Shown here in pieces: positions 35,579 to 42,933 of a stretch of 64,000 bases of DNA. The stretch lies in assembly GCA_964552675.1 (NCBI GenBank), contig CAZKHJ010000004.1:62001-126000 (forward strand), written 5' to 3'. Positions within the stretch are counted from its first letter, which is position 1. Every line of letters begins with the position of its first letter. The stretch comes from Sulfurimicrobium sp964552675. Lineage in GTDB: Bacteria; Pseudomonadota; Gammaproteobacteria; Burkholderiales; Sulfuricellaceae. The notes beneath the pieces were generated by a model that ran no database searches, was not told the DNA's origin, and saw only the letters and a list, made by a program, of their open reading frames with translations. The translations under genes and the position numbers were made by a program.

Positions 35579-36841
35579 ATGAGTCAGATCCAGGCCATTC
35601 GCGGCATGAACGACATCCTGCCGGAGCATGCCGCCCTGTGGGAATTTTTCGAGGACACGGTGCGCGACTGGTTGCACAGTTACGGCTACCAGTGCATCCG
35701 TATGCCCATCGTGGAGCAGACCAGCCTGTTCAAGCGCGCCATCGGCGAGGTGACCGACATCGTCGAGAAGGAAATGTATACCTTCACCGACGCGCTCAAT
35801 GGCGAAAGCCTGACGCTGCGCCCGGAAGGCACGGCTTCCTGCGTGCGCGCGGTGCTGCAGCACAACCTGCTCTACAATGCGCCGCAGCGCCTGTGGTACA
35901 TGGGGCCGATGTTCCGCCACGAGCGGCCGCAGAAGGGACGCTACCGCCAGTTCCACCAGGTCGGCGTGGAGTCGCTCGGCTTTGCCGGACCGGATATCGA
36001 CGCCGAGCAGATCATCATGACAGCCAGGCTGTGGAAACGCCTCGGCCTGCAGGATGTGGCGCTGGAAATCAATACCCTGGGCAGTGCGGAAGACCGTGCC
36101 CGGCACCGCGCGCGCCTGGTGCATTATCTCGAACAGCATGCCGACCAGCTCGACGAAGATTCGAAACGCCGCCTGCACACCAATCCTCTGCGCGTGCTGG
36201 ACAGCAAGAACCCGGCCATGCAGATGCTGGTGGAAGCCGCTCCCAAGTTGCTGGATGATCTCGATGAGATATCTCTCAAGCATTTTGAGGAGCTTCAGCT
36301 GATATTGCGCGAAGCCGGCATTGAATACCGCATCAACCCGCGTCTGGTGCGCGGCCTGGATTACTACAACTTTACCGTGTTCGAGTGGGTAACCACGCGG
36401 CTTGGCGCCCAGGGAACGGTATGTGCCGGCGGGCGCTACGATGGCCTGATCACCCAGATCGGCGGCAAGCCCGCCCCGGCCTGCGGTTTCGCCATGGGGG
36501 TGGAGCGCCTGCTGGCGCTGCTTGAGGAGCAGCAATTTCAGGCGCCGCAGAAGGCTGTCGATGCCTACCTCGTCCACCAGGGTGAGGCGGCAGACCGTTT
36601 CGCCTTCAAGAGCGCTGAAATGTTGCGCGGGCAGGGCTTGCATGTGATCCTGCACTGCGGTGGCGGCAGTTTCAAATCGCAAATGAAAAAAGCGGATGGC
36701 AGCGGTGCCCGTTATGCGGTCATCATCGGCGACGACGAGGCCAATGCGCAGCAGGTCAGCCTCAAGCCGTTGCGCGAAATGGGTGAACAGGCCCGGATGA
36801 CGGTGGCGGAAGCGGCCGATGTGATCGGAAGAAAAATTTAA
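35579..36841 (+). CDS. hisS: Histidyl-tRNA synthetase
   Basis: This class II synthetase charges tRNA-His. The 420-residue protein starts with the typical IQAIRGMNDILPEHA. Motif 2 is seen in MGPMFRHERPQKGRYRQFHQ, the histidine loop in LVRGLDYYNFTVFEW and motif 3 in GFAMGVERLLALL. The C-terminal anticodon-binding domain is complete. It is 6 bases after ispG in the same operon. The HisS-related but non-catalytic HisZ is encoded 13 kb downstream. Confidence 0.97.
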   Translation: MSQIQAIRGMNDILPEHAALWEFFEDTVRDWLHSYGYQCIRMPIVEQTSLFKRAIGEVTDIVEKEMYTFTDALNGESLTLRPEGTASCVRAVLQHNLLYNAPQRLWYMGPMFRHERPQKGRYRQFHQVGVESLGFAGPDIDAEQIIMTARLWKRLGLQDVALEINTLGSAEDRARHRARLVHYLEQHADQLDEDSKRRLHTNPLRVLDSKNPAMQMLVEAAPKLLDDLDEISLKHFEELQLILREAGIEYRINPRLVRGLDYYNFTVFEWVTTRLGAQGTVCAGGRYDGLITQIGGKPAPACGFAMGVERLLALLEEQQFQAPQKAVDAYLVHQGEAADRFAFKSAEMLRGQGLHVILHCGGGSFKSQMKKADGSGARYAVIIGDDEANAQQVSLKPLREMGEQARMTVAEAADVIGRKI

Positions 36842-36875
36842 TCCCGCGATTATTGACTACTTAACAAGGTGACTT

Positions 36876-37496
36876 ATGGCTTACGATCTGGAAGAGCAGG
36901 AACAGATAGATGCGCTCAAGGCGTGGTGGAAACAGTATGGCAACGCGGCTGTGCTGGGAGTGGTGCTGTTTGTGACCATCGTGGCCGGGATGCAGGGGTG
37001 GCGCTATTACCAGAGCCGGCAGACGGCACAGGCTGCGGCCCTGTATGAGTCGTTGCAGGGCGCGACCGAGCCGCAGAAAGTGCGCGAAATCGCCGGTCAG
37101 TTGATCGAGCAGTTTCCGCGCAGCCCCTATGCAACCCGTGCGGCGCTGGTCGCGGCCAGGACCAATCATGAAACGGGTGACGCCAAGAGCGCCCGGGCAC
37201 AACTGCAATGGGTGCTGGACCATACCAAAAGCGATGAGATCAGGGATGCAACGCGCCTGCGCCTGGCCGGCGTGTTGCTGGATGAAAAAAACCATGACGA
37301 GGCGCTGAAACTGCTTGAAACCAAACATGGCACGGCATTCGATGGGCTTTATGCCGATCTCAGGGGCGACGTGCTGCTGGCTTCCGGCAAACAGGCCGAG
37401 GCGCTGGCGTCTTACAAGCTGGCGCTGGAGAAAATTGATCCGGCCAGCGCCTACCGCGGCCTGGTGCAGATGAAACTGGATGGATTGGGCGGATAA
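36876..37496 (+). CDS. YfgM-like TPR membrane protein
   Basis: This 206-residue bitopic protein is of the YfgM type (tetratricopeptide_21), which in E. coli associates with SecYEG and the chaperone PpiD. It begins with the typical YDLEEQEQIDALKAWWKQYG. A membrane helix follows (about 25-43, AAVLGVVLFVTIVAGMQGW), then a periplasmic TPR region. AAGGTG lies before the ATG. Its stop overlaps the bamB start by one base. The hisS-yfgM-bamB-der order is conserved in beta- and gammaproteobacteria. Confidence 0.9.
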   Translation: MAYDLEEQEQIDALKAWWKQYGNAAVLGVVLFVTIVAGMQGWRYYQSRQTAQAAALYESLQGATEPQKVREIAGQLIEQFPRSPYATRAALVAARTNHETGDAKSARAQLQWVLDHTKSDEIRDATRLRLAGVLLDEKNHDEALKLLETKHGTAFDGLYADLRGDVLLASGKQAEALASYKLALEKIDPASAYRGLVQMKLDGLGG

Positions 37497-38671
37497 TGAA
37501 AATACGCGCATTGCAAGCTCATCTGGCTGGCTTGCTGGCCCTGTCGCTGGTCGGCTGCGCCAGCATCGGTGAATCTGTTTCCACCGGATTTGGATTGTGG
37601 GGAAACAAGGATGCAACGGAAAAACCCGCACCCCTGACGGAAATCAGGCCATCCGTGACGCTGAAATCGCGGTGGCAGGCAGGCGTGGGCAGCGCCGGCG
37701 ATTATGTGTTTATTCCGGCTTCAGCTGACAACAGCGTCTATGCGGCAGGGCATGATGGCTACCTTGCACGTTTTGATGCCATCAGCGGCCAGCAGTTGTG
37801 GCGCATCGAAACCGGGCAGAAACTTTCTGCCGGCGTGGGTGTGGGTGAAGGACTGGTCTTCGTGGCGACGCGCAAGGGCGAAATCCTGGCTTATGACCTG
37901 GATGGCAAGGCCGTATGGCGCGCCAGGGTATCGAGCGAGGTGTTGAGCGCGCCGCAGGCGGCGGAGGGCATCGTGGTGGTGCGTGCTGCCGACGGCCAGA
38001 TTTTTGGCCTGGATGCTCGCGATGGCAAGCGCAAATGGGTGTATCAAAGAGCTTTGCCGGTCCTGGCAATCCGTAGTCATGCCGGCGTGGTGGTGACGCG
38101 CGGCGCGGTTTTCGCCGGTTATGCCGGCGGCAAGCTGGTGGCGCTGTCCCTTTCCAATGGCGTTCTGGGCTGGGAGGCAAGCGTGGCGCAACCCCGTGGC
38201 GCGACCGAGCTGGAGCGCATCGCCGATGTGACCAGCCTGCCGGTGATCGATGGCAACCGCATCTGCGCGGTGGCTTATCAGGGGCGCCTGGCCTGTTTCG
38301 AGATCCTGAACGGCAACCTGGTTTGGGCGCGGGAAATATCGAGCATTTCCGGACTCGCGCTGGACCGTTCCTATATTTACCTGAGCGATGCCCGTGGTGC
38401 GGTGCACGCGCTGGACAAAAACAGCGGCGCCAGCATCTGGAAGCAGGACAAGCTCCTTAACCGTCGCCTCAGTGCCCCCGTAGTGAAGGGCGAATATGTA
38501 GCCGTTGCCGATCTGGAAGGCTACGTCCATGTGCTGGCGCGCGAGGATGGCAGCTTTGCCGGTCGCGTTGCCACCGACGGCAGCGCCATTGCCGCCGCTC
38601 CCGTGCTGCTGGAGCAGAATGTTCTGGTGCAGACCCGCAATGGCGGGCTATTTTCCCTGGCCACCCAATGA
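37496..38671 (+). CDS. bamB: Outer membrane assembly lipoprotein BamB
   Basis: BamB is a beta-propeller lipoprotein of the BAM complex that inserts outer-membrane proteins. The 391-residue product has a lipoprotein signal with lipobox LSLVGC. Eight propeller blades of PQQ-like repeats follow (for example VYAAGHDGYLARFDAISGQQ and GEILAYDLDGKAVWRARV). It overlaps yfgM by one base and der by four, so it is tightly coupled. BamD of the same complex is encoded at 61.8-62.6 kb. Confidence 0.95.
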   Translation: MKIRALQAHLAGLLALSLVGCASIGESVSTGFGLWGNKDATEKPAPLTEIRPSVTLKSRWQAGVGSAGDYVFIPASADNSVYAAGHDGYLARFDAISGQQLWRIETGQKLSAGVGVGEGLVFVATRKGEILAYDLDGKAVWRARVSSEVLSAPQAAEGIVVVRAADGQIFGLDARDGKRKWVYQRALPVLAIRSHAGVVVTRGAVFAGYAGGKLVALSLSNGVLGWEASVAQPRGATELERIADVTSLPVIDGNRICAVAYQGRLACFEILNGNLVWAREISSISGLALDRSYIYLSDARGAVHALDKNSGASIWKQDKLLNRRLSAPVVKGEYVAVADLEGYVHVLAREDGSFAGRVATDGSAIAAAPVLLEQNVLVQTRNGGLFSLATQ

Positions 38672-40074
38672 AACCTACCCTGGTCCTGGTTGGCCGCCCC
38701 AATGTCGGCAAATCCACCCTGTTCAACCGCCTGACCAAGAGCCGAGATGCGCTGGTGGCTGATCTTCCCGGCCTTACCCGCGATCGCCACTATGGCCACG
38801 GCCTGATCGGCGGCAAACCTTATCTGGTGGTGGATACCGGCGGTTTCGAGCCGGTCGCCAAGGATGGCATTCTGCATGAAATGGCCAAGCAGACGCTACA
38901 GGCAGTGGATGAGGCCGACTGCATCGTGTTCATGGTGGATGCACGCCAGGGGCTGACGCCGCAGGATCAGATCATTGCCGATGGCCTGCGCAAGTCGGGA
39001 CGGCCGGTGTTTCTGGCAGTCAACAAGGCCGAGGGTATGCGTCGCGAAGTGGTGGCGGCAGAATTCCATGAGCTGGCGCTGGGTGAGCCGCTGGTCATCT
39101 CCGGCGCGCACGGCGAAGGCGTGCGCGAGCTGGTGGAACTGGCCTTGGCTGATTTCCCTGATATGGGCGACGGCGAGGATGAGGATGACCACCCCAAGGT
39201 GGCTATCGTCGGTCGCCCCAATGTCGGCAAATCCACCCTGGTCAACCGCCTGCTGGGCGAGGAGCGGGTTATTGCCTTCGATCAGCCGGGCACCACGCGC
39301 GACAGCATCTATATGGATCTGGAACGGGATGGCAAGCGCTACACGCTGATCGACACCGCAGGTGTGCGCAAGAAGGGCAAGGTCTTCGAGGCGATCGAGA
39401 AATTTTCCGTGATCAAGACCCTGCAGGCCATCGAGGATGCCAACGTGGTGGTGCTGGTGCTGGACGCGCGCCAGGATATTTCCGAGCAGGACGCGCACAT
39501 TGCCGGCTTCATCCTGGAAGCGGGCAGGGCGCTGGTGGTGGCGGTAAACAAGTGGGACGGCCTGGATACGGCGCGGCGTGAGGTGGTCAAGGGCGATCTG
39601 GCGCGCAAACTGCAATTTCTCGATTTTGCCAAATTCCATTACATTTCCGCTCTCCAGGGCAGCGGCGTGGGCGGCCTGTTCAAGTCCGTGGATACTGCCT
39701 ATGCGGCGGCGATGGCAAAGATGTCCACCCCCCTGCTGACGCGTGTGCTGATCTCGGCAACGGAGAAGCATCAGCCACCCAAGGTTGGCCCGATCCGCCC
39801 CAAGCTGCGCTACGCTCACCAGGGGGGCTCCAATCCGCCGCTGGTCATCGTGCACGGGACTGCGGTGGCAGGCGTTGCGGACAGCTACAAACGCTACCTC
39901 GAAAGCACCTTCCGTACCGCATTTGAACTCGAAGGCACGCCCCTTCGCGTCGAGTTCAAGCAGGGGCAAAACCCCTTCGCCGATCGCAAACCCAAGCCCA
40001 AGACCGAGGAAGAGGAGCGTCAGGCTCACCGCAAGCGTCGGCGCAGCCGGAAGACCTATGGCAAGAAATACTGA
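38668..40074 (+). CDS. der: Ribosome-associated double GTPase Der (EngA)
   Basis: Der is a GTPase for 50S subunit maturation with two consecutive G domains and a C-terminal KH-like domain. The 468-residue protein has P-loops GRPNVGKSTLFNRLT (first) and GRPNVGKSTLVNRLLGEERV (second). The DNA of the two P-loops is nearly identical over about 28 bases, at 38692 and 39212. The tail is basic (HRKRRRSRKTYGKKY), as in other proteobacteria. In related bacteria hfq usually follows closely; here a 4.8-kb insert separates them. Confidence 0.97.
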   Translation: MKPTLVLVGRPNVGKSTLFNRLTKSRDALVADLPGLTRDRHYGHGLIGGKPYLVVDTGGFEPVAKDGILHEMAKQTLQAVDEADCIVFMVDARQGLTPQDQIIADGLRKSGRPVFLAVNKAEGMRREVVAAEFHELALGEPLVISGAHGEGVRELVELALADFPDMGDGEDEDDHPKVAIVGRPNVGKSTLVNRLLGEERVIAFDQPGTTRDSIYMDLERDGKRYTLIDTAGVRKKGKVFEAIEKFSVIKTLQAIEDANVVVLVLDARQDISEQDAHIAGFILEAGRALVVAVNKWDGLDTARREVVKGDLARKLQFLDFAKFHYISALQGSGVGGLFKSVDTAYAAAMAKMSTPLLTRVLISATEKHQPPKVGPIRPKLRYAHQGGSNPPLVIVHGTAVAGVADSYKRYLESTFRTAFELEGTPLRVEFKQGQNPFADRKPKPKTEEEERQAHRKRRRSRKTYGKKY

Positions 40075-40121
40075 ACGAACCTGAAAGAAACATTGCGCGC
40101 TGTCGCTGAAGAAGAAAATAC

Positions 40122-40547
40122 ATGGCCCTATCCGACATTTTTCAAGACAGCGCAATCCGTCAAACCTTGGCCATTTTCTCCGACGCCGAGAAAGACGCCA
40201 TCGAACAAGCCCTGTTCGACAAGAACGGCAAGCCCTACATCAAGTGCCTGGTGCGCGGCAAAGATGTACAAGCCAAGAAGGAAGAAGTGGTGCGCCAGTT
40301 GTGGCTGCATCGCTTATTGAACCACTACCCGGCCATTTCCGAAACTGACTTGCTGGCACTGCCATTCCACCCCATCGCCAAGGATGCAGAAACTGCAATT
40401 ATTCAAGCCGTGCAATCCGCGCATGACGCCCGCCGCCAAGCACATGCCCTGCTGAAAGCCGCCAAGCGCGCGGTGGAAATCGCCATCGAGGACAGCGAGG
40501 CGGTGGCGCTGGAATATCTGGCGGACCTTACACCACAGGACGCTTGA
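40122..40547 (+). CDS. Short protein, likely internally deleted type I restriction-modification remnant
   Basis: This 141-residue reading frame seems to join two unrelated ends. Residues 1-70 (AIRQTLAIFSDAEKDAIEQA and the EEVVRQLWLHRLLNHY segment) resemble the N-terminal region of type I restriction/N6-methylase proteins. Residues 90-141 (SAHDARRQAHALLKAAKRAV then EIAIEDSEAVALEYL) resemble the C-terminal tail of such proteins. The large middle part with catalytic motifs is absent, so an internal deletion is inferred. It overlaps the next (Fic) gene, as in type I loci that carry a Fic gene. Whether it is still made or active is unknown. Confidence 0.55.
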   Translation: MALSDIFQDSAIRQTLAIFSDAEKDAIEQALFDKNGKPYIKCLVRGKDVQAKKEEVVRQLWLHRLLNHYPAISETDLLALPFHPIAKDAETAIIQAVQSAHDARRQAHALLKAAKRAVEIAIEDSEAVALEYLADLTPQDA

Positions 40548-40549
40548 AC

Positions 40550-41177
40550 ATGCCCACCCGCTACGACATCGACCACCTTGCCGAAACGCAATTCGAGTCG
40601 GGCTCCCGTGGCCGGGTGCTGAAAAATTTGCTTGGCATTCGCCGCAAGCGGGAAATGGATGCGCTGGAAGCGGTCAAGCTGGCCGAGGCGACCGACCACG
40701 CTATCCGGCATACCTCAGCCAAGCATCGTTTTACGGCCAAAGATGTTTGCGGCCTGCATCGGCAATGGCTGGGCAAGGTGTACCCCTGGGCAGGCGACTA
40801 TCGCCAAGTGAATATCGGCAAGGGCGGTTTCACTTTTGCCATGGCGGCCCAGATTCCCCGCCTGATGGAAGAATTCGAGCGGGAGATTCTGGCCCGCCAT
40901 TACCCCCTGCAATTTTTCCGGCATGGGTAAGATCATCGAGTCGCTGGCTGTGACCCATTGCGAACTGGTGCTGATCCATCCTTTCCGCGAGGGAAACGGC
41001 AGGCTGTCGCGTCTGCTGGCAACGCTCATGGCTTTGCAGGCGGGGCTGCCGCTGCTGGATTTTTCAGGGATCAGTGGCAGAAAGAAGGAAGGGTGCTTTG
41101 CGGCGGTACAGGCGGGGTTGGCGCGAGACTATGCGCCAATGGAACAGATTTTCCGCAGCGTGGTCGAAAAACCCTGA
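40550..41177 (+). pseudogene. Fic/DOC-family AMP-transferase gene with a frameshift
   Basis: The 5' frame (from ATG 40550) encodes a Fic N-terminal part (HRQWLGKVYPWAGDYRQVN) and hits a stop at 40928. The 3' frame encodes the complete Fic active-site motif HPFREGNGRLSR and the C-terminal part. Removing one base near 40901 would join the frames as ...ILARH-TPCNFSGMGK..., which restores the usual family TPC segment and one protein of about 209 residues. So the gene is broken by a single-base insertion at about 40901-40907, unless this is a sequencing error or recoding. Active Fic toxins add AMP to target proteins. Confidence 0.8.
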
Positions 41178-41184
41178 AAGGGCG

Positions 41185-41349
41185 TTAAGCTGCCTTGGCT
41201 GGTTTGGGCGTAGATGCCGGCAATGCCTTTTCAGCCGCTTTCCTGACGCCTTCAATCGCCATCGAGGAAACAACGTTAAGCCTTAATGCCGCACGATATG
41301 ATTCAGGATTACGGAGATGCGGATTTTGCTGTAAAAGGGAATTTTTCAT
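41185..41349 (-). CDS. Small protein with a Fic-inhibitor (SxxxEG) motif, possible antitoxin
   Basis: This encodes a 54-residue basic protein convergent with the Fic gene, with stops only 7 bases apart. Residues 29-34 (S-MAI-E-G) match the Fic inhibitory motif [S/T]xxxE[G/N]. That motif supplies the Glu that blocks ATP placement in class I antitoxins such as VbhA and in class II Fic N termini. The preceding helix-like stretch is SYRAALRLNVV. A strong promoter (41357-41385) predicts a transcript start at about 41350, so the ATG at 41349 may be leaderless. An ATG at 41355 is an alternative. Antitoxin function is inference. Confidence 0.55.
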   Translation of the reverse strand: MKNSLLQQNPHLRNPESYRAALRLNVVSSMAIEGVRKAAEKALPASTPKPAKAA

Positions 41350-41356
41350 AAACATC

Positions 41357-41385
41357 AGTATAGTCTTGAGGGGGGGCGGTATCAA
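41357..41385 (-). promoter_or_regulatory. Strong sigma-70-type promoter for the small Fic-linked gene
   Basis: TTGATA (41380-41385) and TATACT (41357-41362) on the minus strand are spaced exactly 17 bases apart. Each matches consensus at five of six positions. The predicted start site coincides with the ATG at 41349. A C7 run lies in the spacer. Confidence 0.65.
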
Positions 41386-41578
41386 CCGGCCAGGTTTTAG
41401 CCTTTTTCAGGTTGTTACGTGGGCTGAATTTGCCTTGATGATTGTTCCTTACGGGTGGTTCGGTCTGAGATTTGTCAATGATGCAACAACCTTATCCCTA
41501 TATTTGATTTTTTTGCTGCCCGGCATGGGGCGGCTGTGGTAAAAAGCCCTTTCGACAGGACTTACAGCCCCCCTAGCC

Positions 41579-42748
41579 ATGACCCAATCCAGCCCCCGCG
41601 AAATTGTTACGCCCTACCGTCCCATCCCTCTGGATGTGCCGGAGGGGATGAAGCCCAACGAATTTTTCAACAGCACGGAAAATCTCAACGACCTGGTACA
41701 CAACAACGGCCTGTTGCTGAACCCGGAAAATCTGCTGCTCTATCGCAAGGCGCTGGGGCATAGCACTACGTTCGACACCTCGATCATCTACAACACCTCC
41801 AAGGTCATCCTCAATCCGCTGGGCCGGCCGGTGCGGCGCACTCAGGTGCCGGACAATGTCCGGCATGTGTGGAACCGGATGAATCAGATCATCATCGATT
41901 ACATGCTGGAACAGTTTCCGGACCCGGCGCAGCACCTGGTGCTGGCGGGTGAGGCCAGTCTGGATGCGACCTGGCCGCTGACTTCGCCCGGGGTGCCCAG
42001 CATTCGCATGTTGCACAATCACTTCATCGTGTTTCCCATGGATGCGCTGCGCAATGCCAAGCCGGCCGATCCGAAAAATCCCAACCTGACCGATGGCGGC
42101 CAGCATTCGCTGTTTGAGATGTACATGCATGACGTTTATCGGGAGTTCATCTGCAAGGCGCTGCATCTGGAGGTGCTGCGGCCGGTGAGCGATGATGCTG
42201 CGCGCCTTGAGCTGACCGGCTACCCGCAGGGCCTGCCGAGCTGGGAAATTCCCGGTGGCGCGGCGACGCTGGAGGATGTCCGCTTCTGGCACGAATACGA
42301 TCTGGTGCTGAAGGGTTTCATCGACTTCTACCGTACATTTTTCTCGCAGGTTTCGACGCGCAATGCGCCAATGCCGGATGATGTTTATTTCCCGGATCAG
42401 GTCGAGAGCGTGCTGCTGTTCAACAACGATTTTCTCAAGACGGCGAAGAAAGTCAGGGACCGCTGCATTACCGACGCCAAATACGCCAATGCCATCCGCT
42501 GGCAGCCAGCGTTCAAGCAGCTTATCTACCGCAATGATCAGGGCAAGCTGATTGTCACCATCAGTCAGAATTCGATCGGCAATGCGATTACCGAACTGCT
42601 TGGCGTGGTGGTGAATCGCGCCGCCGATGCCGAGGCTTACGAAAAACAGGAGTCCAAACTGATCGAGCGCTTGCTCGAAGTGCGGCGCCGCCTGATCGAG
42701 GCCGATCTGGGCGAAGGCATTGCCACCGATTACTGGCCCAAGATGTAA
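41579..42748 (+). CDS. Conserved-looking protein of unknown function
   Basis: This encodes a 389-residue protein I do not recognise. It has no signal peptide or membrane segment and looks like a soluble globular protein. Notable segments are SIRMLHNHFIVFPMD (a short His-rich motif faintly like nucleotidyl-transferase HxH motifs), GGQHSLFEMYMHDVYREF and a helical C-terminal tail (ESKLIERLLEVRRRLIEADL). Codon use looks like that of its neighbours. It sits in the insert between der and hfq. No ribosome site is clear before the ATG, so the start is uncertain. Confidence 0.7.
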   Translation: MTQSSPREIVTPYRPIPLDVPEGMKPNEFFNSTENLNDLVHNNGLLLNPENLLLYRKALGHSTTFDTSIIYNTSKVILNPLGRPVRRTQVPDNVRHVWNRMNQIIIDYMLEQFPDPAQHLVLAGEASLDATWPLTSPGVPSIRMLHNHFIVFPMDALRNAKPADPKNPNLTDGGQHSLFEMYMHDVYREFICKALHLEVLRPVSDDAARLELTGYPQGLPSWEIPGGAATLEDVRFWHEYDLVLKGFIDFYRTFFSQVSTRNAPMPDDVYFPDQVESVLLFNNDFLKTAKKVRDRCITDAKYANAIRWQPAFKQLIYRNDQGKLIVTISQNSIGNAITELLGVVVNRAADAEAYEKQESKLIERLLEVRRRLIEADLGEGIATDYWPKM

Positions 42749-42807
42749 CTGCGCTCGCCCTCCATTGGAGGCGCTTAATAAATCCGGTGTCAGCACGAAG
42801 TTTGCTA

Positions 42808-42834
42808 TGATGTTGATCATTCCATTTAACATCA
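42808..42834. promoter_or_regulatory. Inverted repeat upstream of the GGDEF-EAL gene
   Basis: TGATGTT (42808-42814) and AACATCA (42828-42834) are perfect 7-base arms with a 13-base spacer (20 bases centre to centre). It lies about 100 bases before the GGDEF-EAL start in the 185-base gap, so it may be an operator. A short CCTCC-ATT-GGAGG hairpin at 42759-42771 precedes it and may end the upstream transcript. Confidence 0.35.
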
Positions 42835-42933
42835 GTGGCTTGCCATGATTATGTCGGCTGACGATCATTCACGGTTCCGGATGCTTTCCCCTGGTGTGTC
42901 AATGTTGTGTCTTTGGGGGCAGGGGGAAGTGGC

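Noticed and set aside
38692..39239. Near-identical 28-base DNA repeat inside der
   Set aside because: The two copies are the P-loops of the two G domains of Der, an expected internal duplication and not a mobile repeat.
41195..41542. 115-codon plus-strand frame across the region after the Fic gene
   Set aside because: It runs opposite the small protein with the SxxxEG motif and through its promoter, and has no ribosome site or family signature.
42749..42933. Possible small RNA before the GGDEF-EAL gene
   Set aside because: Only a short 5-base stem and an inverted repeat are present. There is no promoter-terminator pair that would define an RNA gene.
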